Assembly (NCBI GenBank): GCA_963589425.1
Contig: CAVAKZ010000003.1
Coordinates: 1 to 64,000, forward strand
Direction: 5' to 3'
DNA length: 64,000 nucleotides
Source: CAKRJP01 sp963589425
Lineage (GTDB): Bacteria; Bacillota; Clostridia; Lachnospirales; Lachnospiraceae
In this document: in pieces, positions 8,501 through 16,098 of the stretch
Layout of the letters: each line of letters starts with the position of its first letter
Numbering within the stretch: the stretch's first letter is position 1
Notes under the pieces: generated by a model
Database searches by the model: none
What the model saw: the letters and a program-made list of their open reading frames with translations, nothing else
Told to the model about the DNA's origin: nothing
Translations under genes and position numbers: made by a program

Positions 8501-10813
8501 ACCTACAACGGACAAAAACAAACCGTTGAGGGCTATACAGTAAGCAAAGCTGAAGGACAGTATGAACTGGTAGAGGGACATACAGCCAGCCTGACAGCTT
8601 CAGCTAGCGGCACTAATGTTGGAACTTATGAGGGAAATATCACAGCAGCTGCAAATGTAAAGGTGGAAACGACTGACGGAGTAGATGTAACTGCAAACTA
8701 TGCGATAACTACTTCGCCAGGAACTTTAAAGATTACAGAAAAATCTATTAGCGGTGATACCAAAGATATAACGGTAAAGGATTTTTCAGATGTTACCTAT
8801 AATGGAACAGCACAGAAGCAAGATCCGGTTGTAACTGATGGAACTACCACATTGGTGAAAGACCAGGATTATACAGTAAGCTATAAATCTTCTTCGACAG
8901 ATGGAGACGACTATACCAATGCCGGCAATACCATTACAGTAACTATCACAGGAAAAGGCAACTATTCAGGAACTGTAGAGAAGACCTACACCATTACCAA
9001 GGCACCTTTGACAGTGACTACAAAGTCAGACAGCAAAGTCTATGATGGAGATCCTCTTACTGCCGAAGGAAAACTAGACGGCTTAGTAAACGGAGAAACT
9101 GCAACCTTTACAGTAACCGGAAACCAGACAGATGTAGGAAGTAGTGAGAACACCTACACTATAGACTGGGAGCATGGAACAGCCAAGGAATCGAACTATA
9201 CCATTCAGGAAAATAAAGGAACCTTGACTGTTGAAGCTCAGCATCTTACACCGGAAACTGATCCAGAGAATCCATCTAAAGAGGATTCGAACTACAAGGG
9301 TGTGACTGTCAAGGATCCTCAGAACGTAGTATATGATGGCGATGATCATAAGTTCGTTCCCGAGGTTACTACAAAAGACGGAACAAAGTTAACTCCAGGA
9401 ACAGACTATGAGGTGACCTATACCAAAGATGGTCAAACTACCGATGACTTTACAAATTCCGGAGAGATTAAAATAACCATCACAGGAAAAGGCAATTACT
9501 CAGGAACTGTAGAAAAAACCTATAGCATTACAAAGCGTCCAATCACCTTTGTAGGAAACAGTAAAAGCAAGACCTACAACGGACAAAAACAAACCGTTGA
9601 GGGCTATACAGTAAGCAAAGCTGAAGGACAGTATGAACTGGTAGAGGGACATACAGCCAGCCTGACAGCTTCAGCTAGCGGCACTAATGTTGGAACTTAT
9701 GAGGGAAATATCACAGCAGCTGCAAATGTAAAGGTGGAAACGACTGACGGAGTAGATGTAACTGCAAACTATGCGATAACTACTTCGCCAGGAACTTTAA
9801 AGATTACAGAAAAATCTATTAGCGGTGATACCAAAGATATAACGGTAAAGGATTTTTCAGATGTTACCTATAATGGAACAGCACAGAAGCAAGATCCGGT
9901 TGTAACTGATGGAACTACCACATTGGTGAAAGACCAGGATTATACAGTAAGCTATAAATCTTCTTCGACAGATGGAGATGATTATACCAATGCCGGAAAT
10001 ACCATTACAGTAACCATTACAGGAAAGAGAAATTACTCAGGAACCATCGAGAAGACCTACACCATTAAAAAGGCGCCTTTGACGTTGAAAATGAATTCGG
10101 CTACAAAGGTTTATGATGGTAATGTTCTTACTGCAGGAGGATCTTTGGAAGGTTTAGTTGGAGATGAGACAGTTACCCTCACTGTAACCGGAAGTCAGAC
10201 CAATGTAGGAGAAAGTGACAATACTTACAACCTAGATTGGAATGGAACAGCCAAGGCGGATAATTATACAGTTACAGTGGAAAAAGGAACTTTGACTGTA
10301 GAGGCCCAACACCTTACACCGGAAGTTGATCCGGAGGATTCCACAAAAGAAGATCCAAACTATAATGGTGTGGCTACAAACGATCCGGAAAATGTAGTAT
10401 ATGATGGCGAGGAACATAAATTTGTTCCGGAGGTTACTACAAAAGATGGTACAAAGTTGACTCCAGGAGTGGACTATGATGTAATCTATTCCACTGATGA
10501 TTTTACAAATCCCGGAGAAATTAAGGTAATCATTATCGGAAAGGGCAATTATTCCGGAACTATTGAGAAAACATATAAGATTGTAGAAAAAGAAAAATCA
10601 AATCCTCAGCCAAGTGACACTAAAACAAAGAGCGATACAAAGGGCAATAATAGTAATGATAACAAGACTACAACAGTGAACAACACGACAAGCCAGGCTA
10701 CAAATGCATCTGTGAAAACAGGAGACACAAGCAACCTGATTTTCTGGATATCTCTTTTGGCCTTGGCAGCCTTGGTAGCTGTGGTAACCCTATCTCTTAG
10801 AAGAAGGAGATAG
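5591..10813 (+). CDS. LPXTG-like cell-wall-anchored MBG/YDG-repeat surface protein
   Basis: A 1740-residue secreted protein. Residues 1-~32 are a signal peptide (NRYKRVQKLLNWLLSLVLIV.. ending VAVSA). Residues ~33-530 are a unique acidic, Thr-rich region. From ~533 to ~1660 there is a chain of MBG-type immunoglobulin-like repeats, each with a YDG/YNG-x motif (KVYDGDPLTA, KTYNGKEQTV, VVYDGDDHKF) and closing ..GTLTV or KTYTI strands. A Ser/Thr/Asn/Lys linker leads to a variant sortase signal VKTGD (~1708), a membrane segment and RRRR. A 357-residue block is repeated almost exactly (see the repeat entry). It is probably a surface-exposed adhesin or stalk. ATG 5591 is preferred to TTG 5585 because AAGGAGGA (5575-5582) is correctly spaced. 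A two-component system follows, but regulation by it is unproven. Confidence 0.85.
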   Translation: MNRYKRVQKLLNWLLSLVLIVTSISVPGVAVSAEDENADISNVAVVEDDESQVADYSDAIRYDLNYNEDYSKATLTITVDTADNVSLDFSNNDELSEKMGGESPSYSIDHEITTEDGKTYAFDIVKNGAYNFQAIVLAEGEDFDGQMVGSKDISIQVTDLVEGEEVESEYEAQETGTDATFTITQSNVQLAYYNWQAGNPPTSTKGVTLNTISAGTTTQTITNYVDSSNSSGGTGYVVFFVKPNDNYLFTGLNADGLGQCFAVNETFNASDYKNSSGAGIGGYPGLQYVIAAAYNAGYKAVFGWMRAYDSTDVNLSFTTTAVQPKMEISVAAPLDTSNVKPGDTLDFTVTVTPESESNSTIGKVTLTKINETDVSYECTDTGSGTYTYTVPYTITQADFEAGKVTLSASGTVKYNCSFGITSGKVNSEALIAETASADASPGPNFAKKATATHQFASSTSGKELPDEVTKLCPADKVIPVGVEYTPETLASEMVRVSDGYWTFEGWDSTPVTPTTEEASVTVTGKWKFVDTTLNVTAPKDVVYNGASQQQEPEVKDVSGNVLTKDVDYTLSYSEDTTNVGQVMVTVTGLKGYGSVSTSYQIKQRPITFVGKSASKTYNGKEQTVEGYTVSTAEGQYGLVEGHTATLTASASGTDFGTHEGTITDATKVEIKTTDGVDVTANYAITTKPGTLTITAKNITGQEISVDDLSDVTYNGIAQKQDPVVTDGTTTLEKDKDYTVSYKSSSTDGDDYTNAGNTITVTITGKGNYSGTVEKTYTITKAPLTVTTKSDSKVYDGDPLTAEGKLDGLVNGETATFTVTGNQTDVGSSENTYTIDWEHGTAKESNYTIQENKGTLTVEAQHLTPETDPENPSKEDSNYKGVTVKDPQNVVYDGDDHKFVPEVTTKDGTKLTPGTDYEVTYTKDGQTTDDFTNSGEIKITITGKGNYSGTVEKTYSITKRPITFVGNSKSKTYNGQKQTVEGYTVSKAEGQYELVEGHTASLTASASGTNVGTYEGNITAAANVKVETTDGVDVTANYAITTSPGTLKITEKSISGDTKDITVKDFSDVTYNGTAQKQDPVVTDGTTTLVKDQDYTVSYKSSSTDGDDYTNAGNTITVTITGKGNYSGTVEKTYTITKAPLTVTTKSDSKVYDGDPLTAEGKLDGLVNGETATFTVTGNQTDVGSSENTYTIDWEHGTAKESNYTIQENKGTLTVEAQHLTPETDPENPSKEDSNYKGVTVKDPQNVVYDGDDHKFVPEVTTKDGTKLTPGTDYEVTYTKDGQTTDDFTNSGEIKITITGKGNYSGTVEKTYSITKRPITFVGNSKSKTYNGQKQTVEGYTVSKAEGQYELVEGHTASLTASASGTNVGTYEGNITAAANVKVETTDGVDVTANYAITTSPGTLKITEKSISGDTKDITVKDFSDVTYNGTAQKQDPVVTDGTTTLVKDQDYTVSYKSSSTDGDDYTNAGNTITVTITGKRNYSGTIEKTYTIKKAPLTLKMNSATKVYDGNVLTAGGSLEGLVGDETVTLTVTGSQTNVGESDNTYNLDWNGTAKADNYTVTVEKGTLTVEAQHLTPEVDPEDSTKEDPNYNGVATNDPENVVYDGEEHKFVPEVTTKDGTKLTPGVDYDVIYSTDDFTNPGEIKVIIIGKGNYSGTIEKTYKIVEKEKSNPQPSDTKTKSDTKGNNSNDNKTTTVNNTTSQATNASVKTGDTSNLIFWISLLALAALVAVVTLSLRRRR
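7805..9978 (+). repeat. 1071-bp tandem duplication inside the surface-protein gene
   Basis: Sequence 7805-8907 recurs at 8876-9978, an offset of 1071 bp (357 codons, in frame). The first mismatches are at 7804/8875 and 8908/9979. The encoded proteins and even antisense frames of the two copies are identical. A third, diverged partial unit follows from ~9979. This suggests very recent unequal crossing-over. Confidence 0.9.
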
Positions 10814-10855
10814 TTAAAAACTATTTGAATTTCTGATTTTAGTATCAAACATAAA

Positions 10856-10900
10856 AGGACCGATACAGGTATGAAAAATCATTCTGTATTGGTCTTTTTT
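10856..10900 (+). terminator. Terminator after the surface protein gene
   Basis: GGACCGATACAG pairs with CTGTATTGGTC across a ~15-nt loop and is followed by TTTTTT. Confidence 0.85.
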
Positions 10901-10951
10901 GTGAAAAAAATTAGATTTTCATAATATCTTAAGAATTTTGAGCAAAAGGAT

Positions 10952-10980
10952 TTAAGATTTTCCACCTATTCTTGTATAGT
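10952..10980 (+). promoter_or_regulatory. Candidate sigma-A promoter for the two-component system
   Basis: TTAAGA (10952-10957), a 17-bp spacer and TATAGT (10975-10980), 20 bases upstream of the response-regulator ATG. Confidence 0.5.
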
Positions 10981-10999
10981 AGGAAGTGAGGTGAAAAAG

Positions 11000-11695
11000 A
11001 TGTCAAAAATATTAGTTTGTGATGATGATAAAGAAATCGCTGAGGCAATTGAAATCTATCTGATGCAGGAAGGTTACGAGGTATGCAAGGCCTATGACGG
11101 CCAGGAGGCCTTAGAGATTTTGAAGAAAGAAGCCATTGACCTTTTGGTGATTGATGTGATGATGCCAAGATTAGATGGCATCCGAGCAACATTAAAAATT
11201 CGTGAGAAGGATAATATGCCTATCATTATTTTGTCGGCAAAATCAGAGGATGCAGACAAAATCTTAGGACTTAATATTGGGGCAGATGATTACATGACCA
11301 AACCCTTTAATCCCCTAGAGCTTGTGGCAAGGGTGAAATCCCAGCTTCGCAGATATACCAAACTGGGAAGTGCAGAAGAATACAGGGAAGAGAATGTTTA
11401 TGTGACGGGAGGTCTGGTGATCAATGACGACCTAAAAAAGGTGACTGTGGATGGGGAGCCTGTAAGACTAACCCCGATTCAATATAAGATCCTATTGTTG
11501 CTAATGAAGAACCAGGGAAAAGTATTTTCTATTAATCAGATTTATGAGAGCATCTGGAAGGAGGATGCCTTTGGGGTGGATAATACGGTGGCGGTACATA
11601 TTCGGCATATTCGTGAGAAAATCGAGATTAATCCCAAGGAACCAAGATACCTAAAGGTGGTGTGGGGTGTAGGATATAAAATTGAAAAAAATTGA
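11000..11695 (+). CDS. OmpR-family response regulator
   Basis: A 231-residue DNA-binding response regulator. Residues 1-~115 are the receiver domain, with acidic CDDD near the N-terminus, the phosphoacceptor D52 in VIDVMMP, and the conserved lysine in MTKPFNP. Residues ~130-230 form the OmpR winged helix (RLTPIQYKILLLL, VDNTVAVHIRHIREKI, VWGVGYKI), closest in style to VanR/YycF-type regulators. The ATG at 11000 follows GAGGTGA; a GTG at 10991 is possible but lies inside that site. Its stop lies 14 bases before the kinase ATG, so the two form a bicistronic two-component system. Targets are unknown; the neighbouring surface-protein gene is only a positional guess. Confidence 0.9.
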   Translation: MSKILVCDDDKEIAEAIEIYLMQEGYEVCKAYDGQEALEILKKEAIDLLVIDVMMPRLDGIRATLKIREKDNMPIIILSAKSEDADKILGLNIGADDYMTKPFNPLELVARVKSQLRRYTKLGSAEEYREENVYVTGGLVINDDLKKVTVDGEPVRLTPIQYKILLLLMKNQGKVFSINQIYESIWKEDAFGVDNTVAVHIRHIREKIEINPKEPRYLKVVWGVGYKIEKN

Positions 11696-11709
11696 GATGG
11701 AGTGAGTAT

Positions 11710-14286
11710 ATGAATAAATGGTATAAGACAAATCTAGCTGAGGCTATATTGATTTTTTTGGCAATACTTCTTCCTATGACAGGGGTATTGAGTCTGGCGA
11801 TCTTGTATAATGCATCCACATTGGATACAGCTTTATTGGGAAAGAAAACGACTGGATATGAGGAAAGCGAGGCTTTTGAAGGCTTGCTTCGGAATGTGAC
11901 TTCTCAGACAATGATTACCCTAAAGGCTAGGAAAGAATTTGAAAAAAATGGACAATATGATCCGAATCAAAAAGTAGATATTAAAAGTTATTATGATGCT
12001 AATGTCTTCTACAGTAAGGAAGTATCTTCCGGATTAATCTATAGCCTTGACCAGCTGGCAAACTGGGGAGACCAATGGAACCAGGATGAGGATGAACAAG
12101 AGGAAAATTTGGTTGTCTGCCAAAAACCAGATGACAGCTATTACTATTATTATATGAGTGATTTTAAGGACTTGCTAAATTCAAAGAAATTGCGCATAGA
12201 ATTGGATCAGGACACTCTGGGATCTTTTTTGGCAGATTTGGAAGATGGCTACTATGATTCTGGATATGCCGACAGTGAAACAGTAATACAAGATGAAAAT
12301 GGAGATACCATTTATGATGACTGTTGGACCTTCTGTGCGCCTGAAAAAGGAAAATTTGCACCGGAAGGATATGACAGCCTGTTAGAGGCTATAAACGAAA
12401 ATCAGGACCTAAATGGCCACTTATCCGAGGTCTACGATTGGCTGGAAAATGCAGGCTATGGCCTGGCGCAGGAGAGAGAGGATTACCAGAATCCATCGGG
12501 AACTTGGGCAGAGGGAAATACCAACTACAGGTATTTGTATTTGAATGCAGAAGACAAGACAGTCTATACCAACAATAGCGCCTGGTCAGATTATGAAAAT
12601 GCTAAGAAGCTACTGACAAATTTGGAAGAGGGTCAGGGAAAAGCTTCAGAAAATTTAAAGTACATTATTGTAAGAAATACCCGGCAGGATTTTGCAACAA
12701 ATATTAACAGAGACTTAAATCTGGAAAATTGGCAAAAGCGTGCAAGTGACCTGGATTTAGGAAAAGAAGATGCTTTTTTGGTAGCGGTGGATACGACTTA
12801 TTCCATTCAGGATGTTTTTTGGTCCAATAGGAAAACCTATGAACAGTATCAGCCTTATGTTGGTATCAGCAAAGCCGGATTAGTAATCTCTGTCTCGGGC
12901 TTTATTCTTTGTCTGGGCTGGCTTACATGGATTGCAGGAAGAAAAAATACAGAAGATAATCTCCTTCTTCTGAATAGATTTGATTATTGGAAGACGGAAA
13001 TTGCAGCAGGAATCCTAATCTGCTTATGTGTGGGATGGACCTTTGTGCTTGCCGCATTATGGTCAATCAATTATGTAAATGTAAACAGCTTTTCTGCAGG
13101 AGGGGCAGATTCCTATGGTTATTATTTTATGACCAGCGAGATAGGCTTGCTTTTGTTGTACGCGGGAGGAAGTGCCCTCTTCTTCATTATTGGATATTTA
13201 AGCCTGGTTCGGAGAATCAAGGGAAAAATTCTCTGGAAAAACAGTATTTTAAGATGCTTTTGCCTATGTTTAAAAAAGGCAGGAAAAGAAATCTGTATTT
13301 TTTGGAAGGGTAGAAAACAGATATGGAGAACCCTTCTAATCTGCCTAGGTCTATTCTTTTTAAATCTGATTGGAGCTAATACAGGAGCCTTAGCTATTCC
13401 TATGATCATAGCAGATGTTTACGTATGTTATTATTTATGTAGGAAGGCCCTGGCAGAGGACAAGCTTCAGACCGGAATTAAGAGAATTGCCACAGGAGAT
13501 GTGTCTTATAAAATTCCTCTGGAGGGCTTGAAAGGGGAAGCAAAAGAGACTGCCCAGGCGGTGAATTGTATTGGAGAAGGCATGAACCTTGCCCTGGAAA
13601 ATAGCATGAAGAGCGAGCGGTTAAAAACAGATCTGATCACTAACGTTTCCCATGATATTAAAACCCCCTTAACCTCTATTATCAATTATGTGGAACTTTT
13701 AAAGCAGGAGAATTTCGAGGATCCTAAAATACAGCGTTATTTGGAAATATTAAGTGAGAAATCCCAACGGTTAAAAATTCTGACAGAGGATGTGGTAGAG
13801 GCTTCCAAGCTAAGTTCCGGAAATATAAAATTAGAATACAATAATATTAACTTGGTGGAAATGATACAGCAGACTAGCGGAGAGTTTGCGGAAAAATTTG
13901 AGGCGAAGCATCTGACAGAAGTTATGAATGTGCCGGAATATCCGGTGGTCATTCGCGTAGATGGCAGGAGACTTTGGAGAGTGCTCTCAAATATTTATAA
14001 TAATGCAGCAAAATATGCCATGGCCGATACCAGGGTCTATGCAGATTTGCAGGTAAGGGATGGGGCTGCCATATTTAGTTTAAAGAATATCTCAGAACAA
14101 TCCTTAAATATTTCAGCTGATGAACTGACAGAGCGTTTTGTCAGGGGGGATCTTTCGAGAAATTCTGAGGGAAGCGGACTGGGACTTTCCATCGCAGAAT
14201 CCTTAACTAAGATACAGGGAGGAGATTTCAAATTATATCTAGATGGAGATCTTTTCAAAGTAATGATTTCATTTCCCCTTGTGTAA
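11710..14286 (+). CDS. Membrane sensor histidine kinase
   Basis: An 858-residue kinase, partner of the upstream response regulator. It has an N-terminal membrane helix (~10-35), a large acidic extracellular region (~36-385) with no recognised sensor family, then four or more membrane helices (~390-412, 434-456, 478-500, 540-577) and a HAMP-like linker. The HisKA domain has H648 in NVSHDIKTPLTS. The ATPase domain has the N-box NIYNNAAKYA (~760) and glycine box SEGSGLGLSI (~820). The extracellular loop plus multi-helix membrane module is larger than in classic VanS/PhoR kinases. ATG 11710 has GGAG at 11699-11702; a TTG at 11692 overlapping the regulator's stop is less likely. A terminator follows at 14327. 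Confidence 0.88.
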   Translation: MNKWYKTNLAEAILIFLAILLPMTGVLSLAILYNASTLDTALLGKKTTGYEESEAFEGLLRNVTSQTMITLKARKEFEKNGQYDPNQKVDIKSYYDANVFYSKEVSSGLIYSLDQLANWGDQWNQDEDEQEENLVVCQKPDDSYYYYYMSDFKDLLNSKKLRIELDQDTLGSFLADLEDGYYDSGYADSETVIQDENGDTIYDDCWTFCAPEKGKFAPEGYDSLLEAINENQDLNGHLSEVYDWLENAGYGLAQEREDYQNPSGTWAEGNTNYRYLYLNAEDKTVYTNNSAWSDYENAKKLLTNLEEGQGKASENLKYIIVRNTRQDFATNINRDLNLENWQKRASDLDLGKEDAFLVAVDTTYSIQDVFWSNRKTYEQYQPYVGISKAGLVISVSGFILCLGWLTWIAGRKNTEDNLLLLNRFDYWKTEIAAGILICLCVGWTFVLAALWSINYVNVNSFSAGGADSYGYYFMTSEIGLLLLYAGGSALFFIIGYLSLVRRIKGKILWKNSILRCFCLCLKKAGKEICIFWKGRKQIWRTLLICLGLFFLNLIGANTGALAIPMIIADVYVCYYLCRKALAEDKLQTGIKRIATGDVSYKIPLEGLKGEAKETAQAVNCIGEGMNLALENSMKSERLKTDLITNVSHDIKTPLTSIINYVELLKQENFEDPKIQRYLEILSEKSQRLKILTEDVVEASKLSSGNIKLEYNNINLVEMIQQTSGEFAEKFEAKHLTEVMNVPEYPVVIRVDGRRLWRVLSNIYNNAAKYAMADTRVYADLQVRDGAAIFSLKNISEQSLNISADELTERFVRGDLSRNSEGSGLGLSIAESLTKIQGGDFKLYLDGDLFKVMISFPLV

Positions 14287-14326
14287 TGATCGTTTGTATG
14301 AAATAAATAAGATAGAAATTAAAGAA

Positions 14327-14361
14327 TAAGGAGAGCTTTTTAAACGAAAGCCCTCCTTTTC
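14327..14361 (+). terminator. Terminator after the histidine kinase
   Basis: AAGGAGAGCTTTT (14328-14340) pairs with AAAGCCCTCCTTTT (14347-14360) with one mismatch; the 3' arm ends in TTTTCTG. Confidence 0.75.
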
Positions 14362-14405
14362 TGTTATAATAAAATCAAAAATCGGTTTTGGAAAGGGTGA
14401 GTATA

Positions 14406-16049
14406 ATGAAGGCCATACCAATAGGGCTTAATAATTTTACAAAATTAATAGAGGAAAATTGCTATTTTGTGGATAAGACCTTGATCATCCGAGAATTTTT
14501 GGAAAGAAAAAGTGCAGTAACCTTGATTACAAGGCCAAGAAGATTTGGAAAAACTATGAATATGTCCATGATGGCAGAGTTTTTTGATATTACCAAAGAT
14601 TCAAGGGAACTTTTTGAGGGGACTAAGATCATGGACACTCCTTATGCAAGTGAAATGAATCAATACCCAATCATTTTTCTTTCCTTTGCAGATGCCAAAG
14701 AAAACAAAACCACTGTGGTGAATTTTATTAAAAATCAAATTCAAAAAGAATATGAAAAATATATGTTTCTGTTTAATGATTTATCTATATTTGACAAGAA
14801 TGATTTTGATCATATCATTAATGGTTTACTTCAAAAAAACAATGGAACATTGGATGATATAAACAATGCAATTATCTTTTTGATGAAAAAATTAAAGGAG
14901 CATTACGGAAAAGATGTAATGGTCTTTATTGATGAATATGACACGCCATTTATTGAGGCAAGAGTCGGCGGTTTTTATTCAGAAATTAAGGGAGGATTGG
15001 CTACCCTTCTTCGCAGTTCCCTGAAAAATTCCAGTGATCTGAAATACGCTATGCTAACAGGAATTCAGAGAGTGGCGAAGGAAAATATTTTTAGTGATTT
15101 GAATAATTTAGATGTATATACGGTAAAGGATAATAATTACAGTGAATATTTTGGATTTGGCGTAGAAGAGACCAAAGGATTATTAGAGTATTATCAGTTA
15201 AAATTAGATGATAATGTGAAAGAAATGTATGATGGTTATAAGATAGGAAATGAAGAAATTTACAATCCATGGTCTATTTTGAACTACGTAAAAAGAAAAG
15301 AACTAATTCCTTACTGGGTTAATACCAGTGCCAATACAATGATCAAACAGGCAATAAAAAAATCAAAAGCTGATTTTAAAGAACAATACGAAAAATTGAT
15401 CAGGAATAATTATCTGGAAACAACCATTGTTTTGCAAACTAGTTTTTATGAGATGGAAAATACCCCATCTTTATGGGGCTTGTTTGTGAATGCCGGATAT
15501 CTGACCATCACAAAAACAATTAATGCCATTACCGATCGTTATCGGGTGGAGATTCCAAATAAAGAAGTTAGAAAAGAATTTATTGATTTAACTGAACAGT
15601 ATTTGGAATTAAATATGGGTCAAATGAATAATGTAATTGAGAGCATCCTTCAGGAAGACAGGGAAGAGTTTTATGATAGCTATAAAAATATTCTGATGTT
15701 ACCAAGCTATCATGACTTGACCAGTGAAAATAGTTATCACATGATGATGCTTGGAATGTGTGTAGGTCTGTCCGATAATTACAAAGTGATTTCCAATAGA
15801 GAAGAAGGAAAGGGAAGATGTGATCTTGTGATTCAGGCAAAGGATGAGAAGAGAACTTCTTTTGTGATAGAATTTAAATATTTGAAAGAAAGTAAAGATA
15901 AGGTGAAAGAAGAATTAGAGCGACTCTCAAAAGAAGCAATTAAGCAAATTCAGGATAGAAAATATGATTTTGATTTAAAAGGCAAAGTTATATATATAGG
16001 TTTGGCACATCATGGAAAGGATGTGGCCATGGAGTGGGTCAATCGATAA
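14406..16049 (+). CDS. AAA-ATPase-like protein with C-terminal PD-(D/E)XK nuclease fold
   Basis: A 547-residue paralogue of the protein at 934-2511, of the same two-domain family (PF09820 + PF08011). RPRRFGKTMNMS near residue 46 is the Walker A-like loop and VMVFIDEYDTPF near residue 175 is Walker B. LTGIQRVAKENIFSDLNN and YDGYKIG are family hallmarks. The C-terminal CDLVIQAKDEKRTS followed by VIEFKY (~475-495) supplies the D...E-x-K nuclease signature. The start at ATG 14406 has GGGTG upstream and a TATAAT box at 14365-14370; the in-frame TTG at 14388 is less likely. Codon and base use are slightly more A+T-rich than in the neighbours. It converges on malQ with a shared terminator. Role unknown; such genes occur in many copies per genome. 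Confidence 0.8.
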   Translation: MKAIPIGLNNFTKLIEENCYFVDKTLIIREFLERKSAVTLITRPRRFGKTMNMSMMAEFFDITKDSRELFEGTKIMDTPYASEMNQYPIIFLSFADAKENKTTVVNFIKNQIQKEYEKYMFLFNDLSIFDKNDFDHIINGLLQKNNGTLDDINNAIIFLMKKLKEHYGKDVMVFIDEYDTPFIEARVGGFYSEIKGGLATLLRSSLKNSSDLKYAMLTGIQRVAKENIFSDLNNLDVYTVKDNNYSEYFGFGVEETKGLLEYYQLKLDDNVKEMYDGYKIGNEEIYNPWSILNYVKRKELIPYWVNTSANTMIKQAIKKSKADFKEQYEKLIRNNYLETTIVLQTSFYEMENTPSLWGLFVNAGYLTITKTINAITDRYRVEIPNKEVRKEFIDLTEQYLELNMGQMNNVIESILQEDREEFYDSYKNILMLPSYHDLTSENSYHMMMLGMCVGLSDNYKVISNREEGKGRCDLVIQAKDEKRTSFVIEFKYLKESKDKVKEELERLSKEAIKQIQDRKYDFDLKGKVIYIGLAHHGKDVAMEWVNR

Positions 16050-16052
16050 GCC

Positions 16053-16092
16053 ATAAGCCCCTTGCCGGAGTAATCCGACAAGGGGCTTATGC
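16053..16092. terminator. Bidirectional terminator between the ATPase gene and malQ
   Basis: A 13-bp stem, CATAAGCCCCTTG paired with CAAGGGGCTTATG, encloses a CCGGAGTAATCCGA loop that can pair further. It serves convergent genes. Confidence 0.75.
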
Positions 16093-16098
16093 ATATCC

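Noticed and set aside
8012..9349. Identical 88-codon antisense frames at 8012-8278 and 9083-9349
   Set aside because: They are shadows of the duplicated MBG repeat on the opposite strand, with no ribosome site or independent composition.
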